DNA from: JAICJC01 sp963757605
Lineage (GTDB): Bacteria; Actinomycetota; Thermoleophilia; Gaiellales; JAICJC01
Reading direction: 5' to 3'
Length of the DNA: 64,000 bases
NCBI GenBank assembly: GCA_963757605.1
Contig: CAVWSF010000005.1
Coordinates: forward strand, 1,364,001-1,428,000
Positions 40,042 through 49,095 of this stretch are shown here, piece after piece (position 1 is the stretch's first letter; every line of letters starts with the position of its first letter). Under the pieces are notes generated by a model. The model was given only the letters and a program-made list of their open reading frames with translations. It did no database searches and was not told the origin of the DNA. A program made the translations under genes and the position numbers.

Positions 40042-41220
40042 CTAGAGCGGCAGGTACTCGACCAGCGTGCCCGCCGGCACCTCGCCGGACCCGGCACCGA
40101 TCAGCGCGACGGCGTCCGCGCCGGATGCGTGCACGATCAGGTGCGAATCCTGCGGCCCGCCGGGCACGAGCTCCATGCCGTCGCCGCCGGGCCGAAGCCG
40201 GCAGCGGACGGCGTGATCGCGGGTCGCGAGCCGGGCGACCGGCCCGGCGAGGCGGGCAACCGGGCGCGGCTCCTGCGGCGCTCCCTGCATCGCCCGGAGC
40301 GCAGGCCGCACGAAGAGCTCGAAGCAGACGAGGCTCGAGACCGGGTTTCCAGGCACGCCGAAGACGAGCGCTCCCGTGGGCGCCACGCCGAACCACAGCG
40401 GCTTTCCCGGCTTGTGCGCGACCCGCCAGAACACCTCCGTGACGCCGAGGGTGTCCAGCGCGCCCTTCACGTGGTCGTGCGGTCCGACCGACACGCCCCC
40501 CGACGACACGACCAGGTCGGCCGCGAGCGCGGCCGCGAACGCCGCCTCCGTCGCGTCTCGGTCGTCGGCGACGATCTCGGCCGCCACCACCTCGGCGCCC
40601 GCCCGGTCGGCCTGCGCAACGATCGCGGTCAGGTTCGACTCGTAGATCTGCCCGGGCTCGAGCGGCTCGCCGGCCCGCACCAGTTCGCTGCCGGTGGCGA
40701 TCGCCGCCAGCCGCGGCCGGCGCGCGACCCGCACGCGCGCGGCGCCGACGGCCGCGACCGCCGCCAGGAGCGCCGGCGTGAGCACGCGCCCGGCCTCGGC
40801 GACCAGCCGGCCCGATTCGACGTCGCCCCCCGCCGACCGGATGTGCGCGCCCGGCTCGGGCCGCCCGGCTACGAGCGCCCCCTCAACCTCCTCGGCATCC
40901 TCCACGGGGACGACGGCGTCGGCCCCGGGCGGCATCGGCGCCCCCGTCGCGATGCCCGCCGCCGCGCCCGCCGGGAGCGGCCGCGGAGCGTCGCCGGCGG
41001 CGAGCCGGAAGGCGATCGGGACCGGGCCGTCGCCGAGCTCGGCAGCCCGCACCGCATAGCCGTCCATCGCCGACGTCGCGAACGGCGGCAGGCTGACCGC
41101 GGCGCGGACGTCGGCCGCAAGCACCCTTCCCGCGAGCGCCGGCGAAACGGCCGCCTCCTCGTCCTCGAGCCTGGGAACGCGCTCCAGGATCCGCGCGAGC
41201 GCCTCGGCCGGCCTCAGCAC
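40042..41220 (-). CDS. moeA: Molybdopterin molybdenumtransferase MoeA
   Basis: A 392-residue enzyme with 'LPPFATSAMDGYAVRA', 'AAGIATGAPMPPGADAVVPVED', 'IATGSELV..GEPLEPGQIYESN', 'LVVSSGGVSVGPHDHVKGAL', 'VFWRVAHKPGKPLWFG' and 'VFGVPGNPVSSLVCFELFV'. It inserts molybdenum into adenylated molybdopterin made by Mog (30696). GTG 41220 is the likely start; it lies 13 bp after the PBP stop, so it is probably the last gene of that transcript. Confidence 0.95.
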   Translation of the reverse strand: MLRPAEALARILERVPRLEDEEAAVSPALAGRVLAADVRAAVSLPPFATSAMDGYAVRAAELGDGPVPIAFRLAAGDAPRPLPAGAAAGIATGAPMPPGADAVVPVEDAEEVEGALVAGRPEPGAHIRSAGGDVESGRLVAEAGRVLTPALLAAVAAVGAARVRVARRPRLAAIATGSELVRAGEPLEPGQIYESNLTAIVAQADRAGAEVVAAEIVADDRDATEAAFAAALAADLVVSSGGVSVGPHDHVKGALDTLGVTEVFWRVAHKPGKPLWFGVAPTGALVFGVPGNPVSSLVCFELFVRPALRAMQGAPQEPRPVARLAGPVARLATRDHAVRCRLRPGGDGMELVPGGPQDSHLIVHASGADAVALIGAGSGEVPAGTLVEYLPL

Positions 41221-41233
41221 CTCGCGACCGCCG

Positions 41234-43375
41234 TCATCGCGTGGAGGTCGGCGGCCCGCCGGTCGTCGTGCCGCCGGTCGACCCTCCGCCTCCGCCGCCC
41301 GTCCCGGACGTGGGCTTGCCCTTCTTCGTCGAGGTCGGGGGTGGCAGCGTGAAGTTGGGCGAGTGCCACGGCTTGAACGAGATGAAGTGGTGCGGGACCG
41401 GCCACGGCGTGGGCGGGAACTTGGCCGCCTCGTCGGCGAAGACCCCCTGGGCGAACACCCGCCAGATCGTAGCCGGGTAGCCGCCGCCGAATGCCGGGCC
41501 GGGGATCGGCCCGCCGAGGTTCATCGCGATCTCGCCGCGCGGGTAGCCGACCCACACGCAGGCGGCCAGGTTCGGGGTGTAGCCGCAGAACCAGGCGTCG
41601 GTGTGGTCGTCGGTCGTACCGGTCTTGCCGGCCTGGGCGCGACCGTCGCCGACGTTCGCATTCAGCCCGGTGCAGCAGATATGGACGTTCGCGTCGAGGA
41701 ACTTCGTGACGTCCGCGGTCGCACCGTCGGGGATGACCGACTTGCCCTTGTCCGGCTTGTACTTGTCGACGCCCCCGCCGTACTTCTCGACGCGCGTGAA
41801 CGCGAGCAGGTTCCGGCGCACGCCGTTGGCGGCGACCGTCGAGTAGGCATGGGTCATGTCGAGCGGCGACACGGCGCCCGAGCCGAGGATGACCGACGGC
41901 ACCTCGGGCAGGTGGTCCGACCTGGGGATGCCGAGCTTGTAGGCCATGTCGGCCACGTTGTAGGCCCCGATGTCGATCGAGAGGCGGGCGAAGACCGCAT
42001 TTACCGACGCCTCGAGCGCCTTGTCGAGCGGGAGCACGGCGCTGCTCGTCTGCTCCGCGTTGTTCACCGTCCACAGCTGGTTGGGGTCGGTGGCGCCGGG
42101 GATGAGCGGGTAGTTCTCGAGCGGCGACGTCGCATACATCGTGGTGTACGGGTCGATGCCGAAGTCGACCATCGCCGCCAGGAGCCCGTAGGTCTTGAAC
42201 GTCGACCCGGCCTGGCGCTTGGCGTCGACCGCGAGGTTGAACTTGCTCTGCGTGTAGTCCGTGGACGACTGCATCGCCAGGATCTCGCCGGTTCGCGGGT
42301 CGATCGCCACCATCGCCGCCGCCGGCGCGTTCTCGAAGTTCATCGTGTTGGTGATCGCCTGGCGCGCGTCCTCCTGGACCGTCGGGTCGAGCGTGGTCTT
42401 CACCTGGAGCCCGCCCCGCTTCAGCGCGCGCTTGCCGTACTGGTGCTTGATCAGCTGGCGCACGTAGGCGACGAAATACGGCTGGCGGATGCGGGTCGAC
42501 TTGAGCGGCTTCTTGAGCCCGAGCGGCTTGGCCACCGCGACCGAGAACTGGTGGTTCGTGATGTCGCCCGCCGAGAGCATCGCCGCCAGCACCTGGTTCC
42601 GCCGCGCCAGGGCGGCGCCGGGGTGAAGCCTCGGGTTGTAATCGGTGGGCGACTGGGGAAGGCCCGCGATCATGGCGGACTGCACCAGCGTGAGCTTCTT
42701 GCAGTGGGTGTTGAAGAACGCGGCGGCGGCCGCCTCGCACCCGTAGGTCACCGGCCCATACGGGATCGTGTTCAGATAGGTCGTGAGGATCTTGTCCTTC
42801 GACCAGTCGTCGGCCATCTGCGTCGCCAGGTAGGCCTCGCGCAGCTTCCTCGTCACCGACTGCTCGTCAGTGAGGTACACGTTGCGCACGAGCTGCTGCT
42901 CGATCGTCGAGGCGCCCTGCACGACGCCGCCGGCGGTCACGTCCTCGTAGGCGGCGCGCAGCACGCCCTGGTAGTCGACGCCGCCGTGCTGATAGAAGCG
43001 CTTGTCCTCGATGTCGACGGTCGCCTTCTTGAGCCAGATCCTGATATCGCTCGACTTCACCGGCGTGCGATTCTGCACCGACGGGATCGACGCGAGCAGG
43101 TGGTTGTTCCGGTCGTAGATGCGGGTCGTCACCCCCGGGTAGTGCGGCTTCAGGGTCTTCAGGTCGTAGCCCTTGAGCACGTCGCTCACGTAGAGCGTCG
43201 CGCCCACGCCGCCCGACGCGACCACTGCGGTGACCGCGACCGCGATCGCCACGAGCGCCGTGGCAGCCGCCGACCGCCGCCCCCGCCGGCGCGCGACCGC
43301 CCGCCGCCTGCGCCGCCGCGCGGCGACGTGGCCCAGCACGTCGTCGTAGGCTCGGCGCCTCGGAGGGCCGGTCAT
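41234..43375 (-). CDS. Class A penicillin-binding protein
   Basis: A 713-residue bifunctional peptidoglycan synthase. An Arg-rich cytoplasmic tail and helix (~36-56) precede the GT51 glycosyltransferase domain ('ATVDIEDKRFYQHGGVD', catalytic Glu ~123; 'GASTIEQQLVRN'). The transpeptidase has SxxK at Ser391 ('GSTFK'), 'SVN' and 'AGKTGTTDDHTDAWFCGYTP'. The C-terminus is a Gly/Thr/Ser-rich tail. ATG 43375 overlaps the mscS stop (ATGA); an N-terminal extension from 43489 overlaps mscS and is unlikely. Confidence 0.94.
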   Translation of the reverse strand: MTGPPRRRAYDDVLGHVAARRRRRRAVARRRGRRSAAATALVAIAVAVTAVVASGGVGATLYVSDVLKGYDLKTLKPHYPGVTTRIYDRNNHLLASIPSVQNRTPVKSSDIRIWLKKATVDIEDKRFYQHGGVDYQGVLRAAYEDVTAGGVVQGASTIEQQLVRNVYLTDEQSVTRKLREAYLATQMADDWSKDKILTTYLNTIPYGPVTYGCEAAAAAFFNTHCKKLTLVQSAMIAGLPQSPTDYNPRLHPGAALARRNQVLAAMLSAGDITNHQFSVAVAKPLGLKKPLKSTRIRQPYFVAYVRQLIKHQYGKRALKRGGLQVKTTLDPTVQEDARQAITNTMNFENAPAAAMVAIDPRTGEILAMQSSTDYTQSKFNLAVDAKRQAGSTFKTYGLLAAMVDFGIDPYTTMYATSPLENYPLIPGATDPNQLWTVNNAEQTSSAVLPLDKALEASVNAVFARLSIDIGAYNVADMAYKLGIPRSDHLPEVPSVILGSGAVSPLDMTHAYSTVAANGVRRNLLAFTRVEKYGGGVDKYKPDKGKSVIPDGATADVTKFLDANVHICCTGLNANVGDGRAQAGKTGTTDDHTDAWFCGYTPNLAACVWVGYPRGEIAMNLGGPIPGPAFGGGYPATIWRVFAQGVFADEAAKFPPTPWPVPHHFISFKPWHSPNFTLPPPTSTKKGKPTSGTGGGGGGSTGGTTTGGPPTSTR

Positions 43376-44172
43376 GCCGCCGTCTCCGGCTCGAGCGCCG
43401 CCAGCACGCCCTCGTCGTTCAGCCGCGCGAGCGCCCGCTCCCGCAGCCACGCCGCCGTCTGCGCCGCCTGGGCGGCGTCCGCCGTCCACACCCCGACGGT
43501 GAAGATCGCGCCGTCCGCGGTCAGCTCGGCGACGCTCACGCCGGGCCCGGGCCGGGCGGCGAGCGCGCCCGGTGCCGCCGCGGAGAGCTCGGACAGCGCC
43601 TCGCGCACGCGTGTCCCGTCGGCGGTGACCGGAACCGTGACCCGGGCCTGGGCGAGGCTGACGGCATCGATCAGGGTCAGGTTCGTGACTCGCGAGCTCA
43701 TGAGCTCCTCGTTCGGTATGAGCACCCGCCTGTTGTCGGGCGTCCGAAGGCGCGTGTATGTAAGTCCAACGTCCTCGACCGTTCCCTCGGCGTCGCCGAC
43801 CACCACCCGGTCACCGAGCCGGATCGGCTGGTTCACGGCGATCATCACGCCGGCCACGAAGTTCGCCAGCGTCGAACGGGCCGCGAACCCCAGGATGACG
43901 CCGAGCAGCGCCGACGATGCGAGCACGGTCTGGGCGGCGGCGCGCGTCTGGTCGAACGAGAACAGGATCGCCAGGACGCCGACGAAGACGATGATCGCCT
44001 CGACGGCCCGGCGCAGCAGCCGGTAGCGCGTCTTGAACACCGCCTGGTCGGCCTCCGGGAGCCGGGCCAGGATGCGCGTCATGTACCGCTCGAACACGAG
44101 CCGGTCGACGAGCACGATCGTGACGAACAGGACCGCCAAGACGACGAGCACGATCTGCTGATGGCGGGTCAC
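43372..44172 (-). CDS. MscS-family mechanosensitive channel
   Basis: A 266-residue channel with three helices and the pore-lining signature 'QTVLASSALLGVILGFAARSTLANFVAGVMIAVNQPIRLGDRVVVGDAEGTVEDVGLTYTRLRTPDNRRVLIPNEEL'-type sequence, given here only in part by these residues in the protein centre. The beta domain and a short C-terminal domain follow. It releases solutes on osmotic downshock. GTG 44172 overlaps the stop of the upstream small membrane protein gene (GTGA). Confidence 0.92.
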   Translation of the reverse strand: MTRHQQIVLVVLAVLFVTIVLVDRLVFERYMTRILARLPEADQAVFKTRYRLLRRAVEAIIVFVGVLAILFSFDQTRAAAQTVLASSALLGVILGFAARSTLANFVAGVMIAVNQPIRLGDRVVVGDAEGTVEDVGLTYTRLRTPDNRRVLIPNEELMSSRVTNLTLIDAVSLAQARVTVPVTADGTRVREALSELSAAAPGALAARPGPGVSVAELTADGAIFTVGVWTADAAQAAQTAAWLRERALARLNDEGVLAALEPETAA

Positions 44173-44612
44173 GGCGCGGTTCTCACGTCGTAGGTCAGCT
44201 CCCCCGAGGCGAAGTCGATCAGGCCCACAGTCTGGACGGGACCACCCGGGCGGACGCGGCCCGATACTCTCCAGACTAGCCGTCCCTTCGCCGTCGCCTC
44301 GTCGCTCCCTGCGCCCAGGTCGACGCGCCGGTCGGGCACGTAGAGCAGATCGACGCGCACCGGCTGCACCGTCGTCCCCGAGAACGCGCGTACCGCCAGC
44401 GCCCCGGCCGCCTCGGGGGAGCCCGCCCGCGCCGAGCCGATCTCGCGCAGGGCGTCCGCCACGAACCGCCACCCGGCCTGCGGATGGGTCAGGAAGTCGA
44501 CCGGCTCGCCCTGCCCGGTCGAGCGGCGCGCGAGCTCGGCAGGGCCGTAGACGAGCGTGCCGGCGATGAGCACGGCCACGACCGCCCAGAACAGGCTGCC
44601 CCTCCTCGGCAT
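44169..44612 (-). CDS. Hypothetical protein with N-terminal membrane anchor
   Basis: A 147-residue protein with one hydrophobic helix (~8-24, 'LFWAVVAVLIAGTLVYGPAEL') and a soluble domain outside the membrane ('GEPVDFLTHPQAGWRFVADAL', ending 'VGLIDFASGELTYDVRTAP'). I do not recognise the family. It heads a minus-strand run with mscS and the PBP, coupled by GTGA, and diverges from the binding lipoprotein gene with a 26-bp gap. Confidence 0.7.
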   Translation of the reverse strand: MPRRGSLFWAVVAVLIAGTLVYGPAELARRSTGQGEPVDFLTHPQAGWRFVADALREIGSARAGSPEAAGALAVRAFSGTTVQPVRVDLLYVPDRRVDLGAGSDEATAKGRLVWRVSGRVRPGGPVQTVGLIDFASGELTYDVRTAP

Positions 44613-44638
44613 ACCCGAAGTCTAAGATCGTCCACAGA

Positions 44639-45556
44639 ATGCGCTCCCCTCGCCTGCGCCTCGCCGTGCCGCTGGCCGCGCTCGCGCTGGCGGCGTCGGC
44701 GTGCGGCATGAAGTCCGAGCCCGTGGGCGTGCTGCCCTCGTTCCCGCGCTCGGCCCAGGACGGTGCCGGCCGCACAGTGACGGTGGACGCCCAGCCGACC
44801 CGGATCGTGTCGCTCGATCCCGGCCTGACCGAGACCGCGTTCGCCCTCGGTGCCGACGCCGACGTCGTCGCGGCGAGCGGCTCCGAGACCTACCCGCCCT
44901 CTGCGCGCCGGCTGCCCGCCGTCCTCGAGAGCGACGGGCGCCCCGACACGGCCCGGATCCGGCGGCTTCACCCCGACCTCATCCTGGCGCCGGCATCGCT
45001 CTCCGACGAGGCGACCGCGCTCGGGTCGGACCTCCACGTCCCGGTCTACGTCGGCGGCGACGGCTCGCTCGACGGCATCGAGCACGATATCTCGCAGGTC
45101 GGCGTCCTCACCGGCTTCGCGGTCCGCGGGCGAACGCTCGTGCAGCACATGCAGGAGCGGGTCGCGTCGATCCGCAAGGCGGTCGGGACGGAGGCGGCCG
45201 TGCGGGTGTTCGTCGACAACGGCTTCTTCTACACGATCGACCCGAACGGGCCGGCGGGCCAGCTGATCTCGATGGCGGGCGGCATCGACGTGGCCGCCGA
45301 CGCCGAGCCCGGAAAGCCGTATCCGCTCTCCAAGCTCCGCGCCGCCAAGCCGCAGGCCTACCTGGCGGTGGCGGGCCGCGGGACGACGCTCGCCGGGCTG
45401 CGCACGAGCCGGGCGACGAAGCGCCTGCCGGCGGTCCGATCCGGCCGCTTCCTGCTGATCGACTCGACGGCGCTCACCGACCGCGGCCCGCGGGTGGTGG
45501 CGACGCTGCGCCAGATCGCGCATGAGCTCCACCCGTCGGTGCCGCTCGGTGCCTAG
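44639..45556 (+). CDS. Periplasmic-type metal-chelate binding lipoprotein (BtuF/FhuD-like)
   Basis: A 305-residue lipoprotein (lipobox 'LAASAC', Cys22) of the helical-backbone ABC binding-protein class: 'QPTRIVSLDPGLTETAFALGADADVVAASG', 'RRLHPDLILAPA', 'VGGDGSLDGIEHDISQVGVLTG', 'VRVFVDNGFFYTIDPNGPAGQLISMAGGIDVAAD'. It would bind vitamin B12, haem or an iron chelate. No cognate permease or ATPase lies beside it; the ABC genes at 48355-51902 are of another type. A TAAGAT box ends 10 nt before ATG. Confidence 0.85.
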   Translation: MRSPRLRLAVPLAALALAASACGMKSEPVGVLPSFPRSAQDGAGRTVTVDAQPTRIVSLDPGLTETAFALGADADVVAASGSETYPPSARRLPAVLESDGRPDTARIRRLHPDLILAPASLSDEATALGSDLHVPVYVGGDGSLDGIEHDISQVGVLTGFAVRGRTLVQHMQERVASIRKAVGTEAAVRVFVDNGFFYTIDPNGPAGQLISMAGGIDVAADAEPGKPYPLSKLRAAKPQAYLAVAGRGTTLAGLRTSRATKRLPAVRSGRFLLIDSTALTDRGPRVVATLRQIAHELHPSVPLGA

Positions 45557-46223
45557 CCGCGCACGTCGTTACGACGCGGTCCTGGTGGACGCATACGGCA
45601 CGCTGGTGGAGCTCGACGACCCGTTCGAGCGCCTCCGCGCGGCCGTCCGCCGCCACCTGGCCGCGGAGATCGAGCCCGCCGAGGCGGAGCGCGCGTTCCG
45701 GGCGGAGATGGCCTACTACTCCGACCGCTGCCACCTGGCCGCGGACGAGGAGCGCCTCGCCGCGCTGCGGGCCGACTGCGCGCGCGTGCTCCTCGACGAG
45801 CTCGGGATCGAGGCGGCGGCGGACGCCGGCGAGCGCGTGCTGACCGACGCGGTCGCGTTCCGCGTGCTGCCGGGCGTCGATCCGCTCCTCGGCAGCCTGG
45901 CCCAGGCCGGCATGGCGACCGCCGTGGTCTCGAACTGGGACTTCTCGCTGCGGCGCACGCTGGCCGGGCTCGGGCTGGACTTCGACGCGATCGTGACCTG
46001 CGGGGAGACCGGCGTACGCAAGCCCGACCCGCGCATCTTCCTCGAGGCGCTGGCGCGCCTCGGCGTCGAGCCGGGCCGTGCGCTCCACGTCGGCGACAGC
46101 GCCGACACCGACGGCGTCGGCGCTGCGGCCGCGGGGATCGACGCGCGCATCCTCGATCGCACCGGGGCCCGCGGCGGGCGGGATACCATCGCGGCGTTGA
46201 CCGACGTGCTGGACCTCCTGTGA
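45549..46223 (+). CDS. HAD-superfamily hydrolase
   Basis: A 224-residue HAD phosphatase with motif I 'VLVDAYGTLVEL' (DxYGT, where the usual DxDGT has Asp), motif II 'VVSNWD', motif III 'GVRKPDPRIF' and motif IV 'HVGDSADTDGVGAAAAG'. The DxYGT variant is shared with haloacid-dehalogenase-like and HDHD3-type proteins; the substrate is unknown. GTG 45549 overlaps the end of the lipoprotein gene by 8 nt and its own stop overlaps the next start (GTGA). Confidence 0.88.
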   Translation: MPSRARRYDAVLVDAYGTLVELDDPFERLRAAVRRHLAAEIEPAEAERAFRAEMAYYSDRCHLAADEERLAALRADCARVLLDELGIEAAADAGERVLTDAVAFRVLPGVDPLLGSLAQAGMATAVVSNWDFSLRRTLAGLGLDFDAIVTCGETGVRKPDPRIFLEALARLGVEPGRALHVGDSADTDGVGAAAAGIDARILDRTGARGGRDTIAALTDVLDLL

Positions 46224-47371
46224 CCGGCCGCCGGATCGGGACGGCCGCCGTCCACGCCGGACGCTTGCCCGTGCTGCCGGGCGATCCCGTGGTCGCACCC
46301 GTCCACCGGTCGGTCATCTACGAGTTCGAGTCGGCTCACGAGTTCGGCGCGATCATGGACGACGAGCGGCGCGGCTACCTCTACTCGCGGATCCGCAACC
46401 CGAACACCGACGAGCTGGCCGCGGTCATCGCCGAGCTCGAGGGGGCCGAGGCCGCGCACTGCTTCGCCTCCGGCATGGGGGCCCTGTCGGCGGCCGTGGG
46501 GGTGCTGGCGCCGCCGGGCGCGGGTATCGTCGCCGCCAAGCAGATCTACGGGCAGACCCACAGGCTCGTGGCCCTGCGGCCGGATGGGGCGCACGTCGAC
46601 GTCGCCGACCTGGACGGCCTGCGCGAGGCGGTGAAGGGCCGGGCCCTCGTCGTCGTCGAGACGCTCTCCAACCCGAACCTGGCGGTCGCCGACCTGCCGG
46701 CGATCTGCGAGATCGCCCACGCCGCCGGCGCCCGCGTCCTGGTCGACAACACGGTCGCGACGCCCGTCAACTGCCGGCCGCTCGAGTGGGGCGCCGACAT
46801 GGTGATGCACTCGGCGACGAAGTACCTGAACGGCCACTCAGACGTGCTCGCCGGGGTGGCCGCCGGGCCGGCGCCCCTCATCGAGGACGTCCACACCGCC
46901 TCGCTCGAGCTCGGCGCGACGCTCTCGCCTGACTCCGCCTGGCTCGTCCGCCGCGGCATCCGCACGCTGCACCTGCGGGTCGAGCGGGCCTGCCAGAACG
47001 CGATGCGCGTGGCGGGGTTCCTCGAGGCCCATCCGCGCGTGACCCGCGTGGTCTACCCCGGCCTGCCGTCGCATCCCGCCCACGACGTCGCACGCCGGAT
47101 TCTCGACGGGTTCGGCGGGATGCTCGCCTTCGAGGTCGAGGGCGGCCGGCCGGGCGGCGAGGCCGTGATGGACGCCGTGAAGCTGTGCGTGCGGGCGACG
47201 AGCCTCGGCGGCGTCGAGACCTGTGTCTCGCACCCCGCGTCGACCAGCCACCGCCAGCTCTCCGAGGAGGAGCTCGAGCAGGCGGGGATCCGCCCGGGCG
47301 ACCTTCGCCTCACCGTCGGGATCGAGGACGCGGACGACCTGATCGAGGACCTCGACCAGGCGCTTCGGTGA
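46220..47371 (+). CDS. Trans-sulfuration PLP enzyme (cystathionine gamma-synthase/lyase family)
   Basis: A 383-residue Cys/Met-metabolism PLP enzyme: 'YSRIRNPNTDELAAVIAELEGAEAAHCFASGMGA', 'AAKQIYGQTHRL', 'LVDNTVATPVNCRPLEWGADMVMHSATKYLNGHSDVLAG' (PLP lysine in SATKY), 'SLGGVETCVSHPASTSH' and 'LRLTVGIEDADDLIEDL'. Whether it makes or cleaves cystathionine, or acts on methionine or O-acylhomoserine, cannot be settled from motifs. GTG 46220 couples it to the HAD gene. Confidence 0.92.
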   Translation: MTGRRIGTAAVHAGRLPVLPGDPVVAPVHRSVIYEFESAHEFGAIMDDERRGYLYSRIRNPNTDELAAVIAELEGAEAAHCFASGMGALSAAVGVLAPPGAGIVAAKQIYGQTHRLVALRPDGAHVDVADLDGLREAVKGRALVVVETLSNPNLAVADLPAICEIAHAAGARVLVDNTVATPVNCRPLEWGADMVMHSATKYLNGHSDVLAGVAAGPAPLIEDVHTASLELGATLSPDSAWLVRRGIRTLHLRVERACQNAMRVAGFLEAHPRVTRVVYPGLPSHPAHDVARRILDGFGGMLAFEVEGGRPGGEAVMDAVKLCVRATSLGGVETCVSHPASTSHRQLSEEELEQAGIRPGDLRLTVGIEDADDLIEDLDQALR

Positions 47372-48027
47372 CTCCCGAGCGGCGCGTGTCGCCGTGGTGG
47401 ATGGCGCTCCCGGCGGCCCTGTTCGTCCTGAACTTCGTCGGCGGAGTGACGAGCGGGGGCGGCGACCGCTCGAACGAGGTCTACGACATCGCCGGCCTCG
47501 TCGCGTCGGGCGCGGTCGAGGCGGCGCTGGCCGGCTATGCCATGCTCGCCGCGCGCCTCTCGGGCGAGCCCGTCGGCGAGACGCTCGCCGTGCGGCGCGT
47601 GCCGCTGCGCGCCGCCCTCACCGTCGCAGCGGTCGGCCTGGTGGCGATCCTCGTGTCGGAGGCGGTTCTCGACCCGATCTTCAACGGCGGCGACCAGCAG
47701 GGGATCGAGCCGACCCACAGCCCGCAGACGTCGCACCAGTGGGTCGCCGTCGCGGTGGCCGCCGTCATGCTCGTCGTGGTCGCGCCTGTCGCCGAGGAGC
47801 TGATCTTCCGCGGCCTCGGGTTCGCGGCGTTCGGGCCGGTGGCGGTGCCGGTCACGTCGCTCCTCTTCGCCATCGCCCACGGCCTGCCGTCGCTCGTGGT
47901 CGAGGTGGCGGTCGCCGGCCTGGTGCTGGCCGAGATCCGGCGCCGCACCGGATCCGTGCTGCCCGGGATCGGGGTGCACATGGCGTTCAACGGCATCGCG
48001 CTCGTGGTCGCGTTCCTCACCGTCTGA
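47368..48027 (+). CDS. CPBP-family intramembrane metalloprotease
   Basis: A 219-residue membrane protein with about six helices. The Abi/CPBP motifs are 'VVAPVAEELIFRGLGFAAFG' (EExxxR), 'LLFAIAHGLP' (FxxxH) and 'GIGVHMAFNGIAL' (HxxxN). Family members process prenylated or other membrane proteins, and some act in bacteriocin self-protection; the role here is unknown. GTG 47368 overlaps the preceding stop. Confidence 0.88.
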   Translation: MTPERRVSPWWMALPAALFVLNFVGGVTSGGGDRSNEVYDIAGLVASGAVEAALAGYAMLAARLSGEPVGETLAVRRVPLRAALTVAAVGLVAILVSEAVLDPIFNGGDQQGIEPTHSPQTSHQWVAVAVAAVMLVVVAPVAEELIFRGLGFAAFGPVAVPVTSLLFAIAHGLPSLVVEVAVAGLVLAEIRRRTGSVLPGIGVHMAFNGIALVVAFLTV

Positions 48028-48064
48028 CCCCGGACGGACCTTCGCCCGCTCGAGCATGGCTGCC

Positions 48065-48070
48065 TAGACT
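48065..48070 (+). promoter_or_regulatory. -10 box TAGACT of a likely leaderless promoter
   Basis: TAGACT ends 6 nt before the GTG start of the chorismate mutase gene at 48077, in a 49-bp gap. The spacing places the transcription start at the start codon. No -35 is evident. Confidence 0.4.
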
Positions 48071-48076
48071 GTTCGA

Positions 48077-48358
48077 GTGCCGAACCTCGCCCAGGATCCG
48101 ATCGTCGACGAGCTCCGGGCCCGCATCACCGCCGCCGACGCCGACATCGTCGCGGCCGTGAACGAGCGCGCGGCGGCCGTCGCGGAGCTGCACGCGCACA
48201 AGCGCGCCCGCGGCTACGACGTGTTCGATCCTGCCCGCGAGGAGCAGGTCATCGCGACCGCGCTCCGCGCGAACGGGGGGCCGCTCTCCGACGAGGGCCT
48301 GCGCGAGCTCTACGGCGTCATCCTGCAACTCTGCACCCGGGAGGCCGCCCGCGCATGA
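48077..48358 (+). CDS. Chorismate mutase (AroQ type), stand-alone
   Basis: A 93-residue all-helical AroQ domain: 'DELRARITAADADIVAAVNERAAAVAELHAHKRARGYDVFDPAREEQVIA', with the catalytic Arg/Lys positions retained, and a third helix near 'LSDEGLRELYGVILQLCTREAA'. It converts chorismate to prephenate in phenylalanine/tyrosine synthesis. Other aromatic pathway genes are absent nearby. Start GTG 48077. Its end overlaps the ABC ATPase gene by ATGA. Confidence 0.85.
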   Translation: MPNLAQDPIVDELRARITAADADIVAAVNERAAAVAELHAHKRARGYDVFDPAREEQVIATALRANGGPLSDEGLRELYGVILQLCTREAARA

Positions 48359-49095
48359 ACGCGACCGCCACCGCCGTCGTCTCCGCCCGTGACGTCACCC
48401 GCCGCTATGGCGAGGGCGACGCCGCCGTCGACGCCCTCCGCGGCGTCACGCTCGACATCCTCCCCGGCCAGTTCGCCGCGGTCATGGGACCGTCGGGCTC
48501 GGGGAAGTCGACGCTCATGCACATCCTCGCCGGCCTCGACAAGCCGACTCACGGCGTCGTCGAGATCGCCGGGACCGACATCACGAACCTGTCGGACAGC
48601 CGCCTGACGCTCCTGCGCCGGCATCAGGTGGGGTTCATCTTCCAGTTCTTCAACCTGCTGCCGATGCTGACCGCCGAGGAGAACATCCTGCTGCCGTTGC
48701 GGCTGGCCGGGGAGAGCATCGACCGCACCTGGGCGGACGAGATCATCGACCAGGTCGGCCTCTCGGACCGGCGCAAGCACCGGCCGTCCGAGCTGTCCGG
48801 CGGCCAGCAGCAGCGCGTCGCCATCGCCCGCGCGCTCGCCTCGCGCCCGGCCGTGCTGTTCGCAGACGAGCCGACCGGCAACCTCGACTCGACGACGAGC
48901 GGCGAGATCCTGAACCTGCTGCGAACCATGGTCACGACCCACGGGCAGACCATGGTGATGGTCACCCATGACGCGAACGCCGCGGCGATGGCCGACCGGG
49001 TGCTGTTCCTCGCGGACGGGCAGATCGTGCGCGACCAGGGCCGCTCCGAGGCCTCGGAGGTGCTCGCCGCGATGGCGGAGGTCAGCGCGCTGTGA
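48355..49095 (+). CDS. MacB/LolD-type ABC transporter ATP-binding protein
   Basis: A 246-residue ATPase. Walker A 'VMGPSGSGKSTLMHILAGLDKP', the MacB-type 'HQVGFIFQFFNLLPMLTAEENILLP', signature 'LSGGQQQRVAIARAL', Walker B 'AVLFADEPTGNLDS' and H-loop 'VMVTHDANAA'. It partners the large FtsX-type permease directly downstream (overlapping start). Confidence 0.95.
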   Translation: MNATATAVVSARDVTRRYGEGDAAVDALRGVTLDILPGQFAAVMGPSGSGKSTLMHILAGLDKPTHGVVEIAGTDITNLSDSRLTLLRRHQVGFIFQFFNLLPMLTAEENILLPLRLAGESIDRTWADEIIDQVGLSDRRKHRPSELSGGQQQRVAIARALASRPAVLFADEPTGNLDSTTSGEILNLLRTMVTTHGQTMVMVTHDANAAAMADRVLFLADGQIVRDQGRSEASEVLAAMAEVSAL

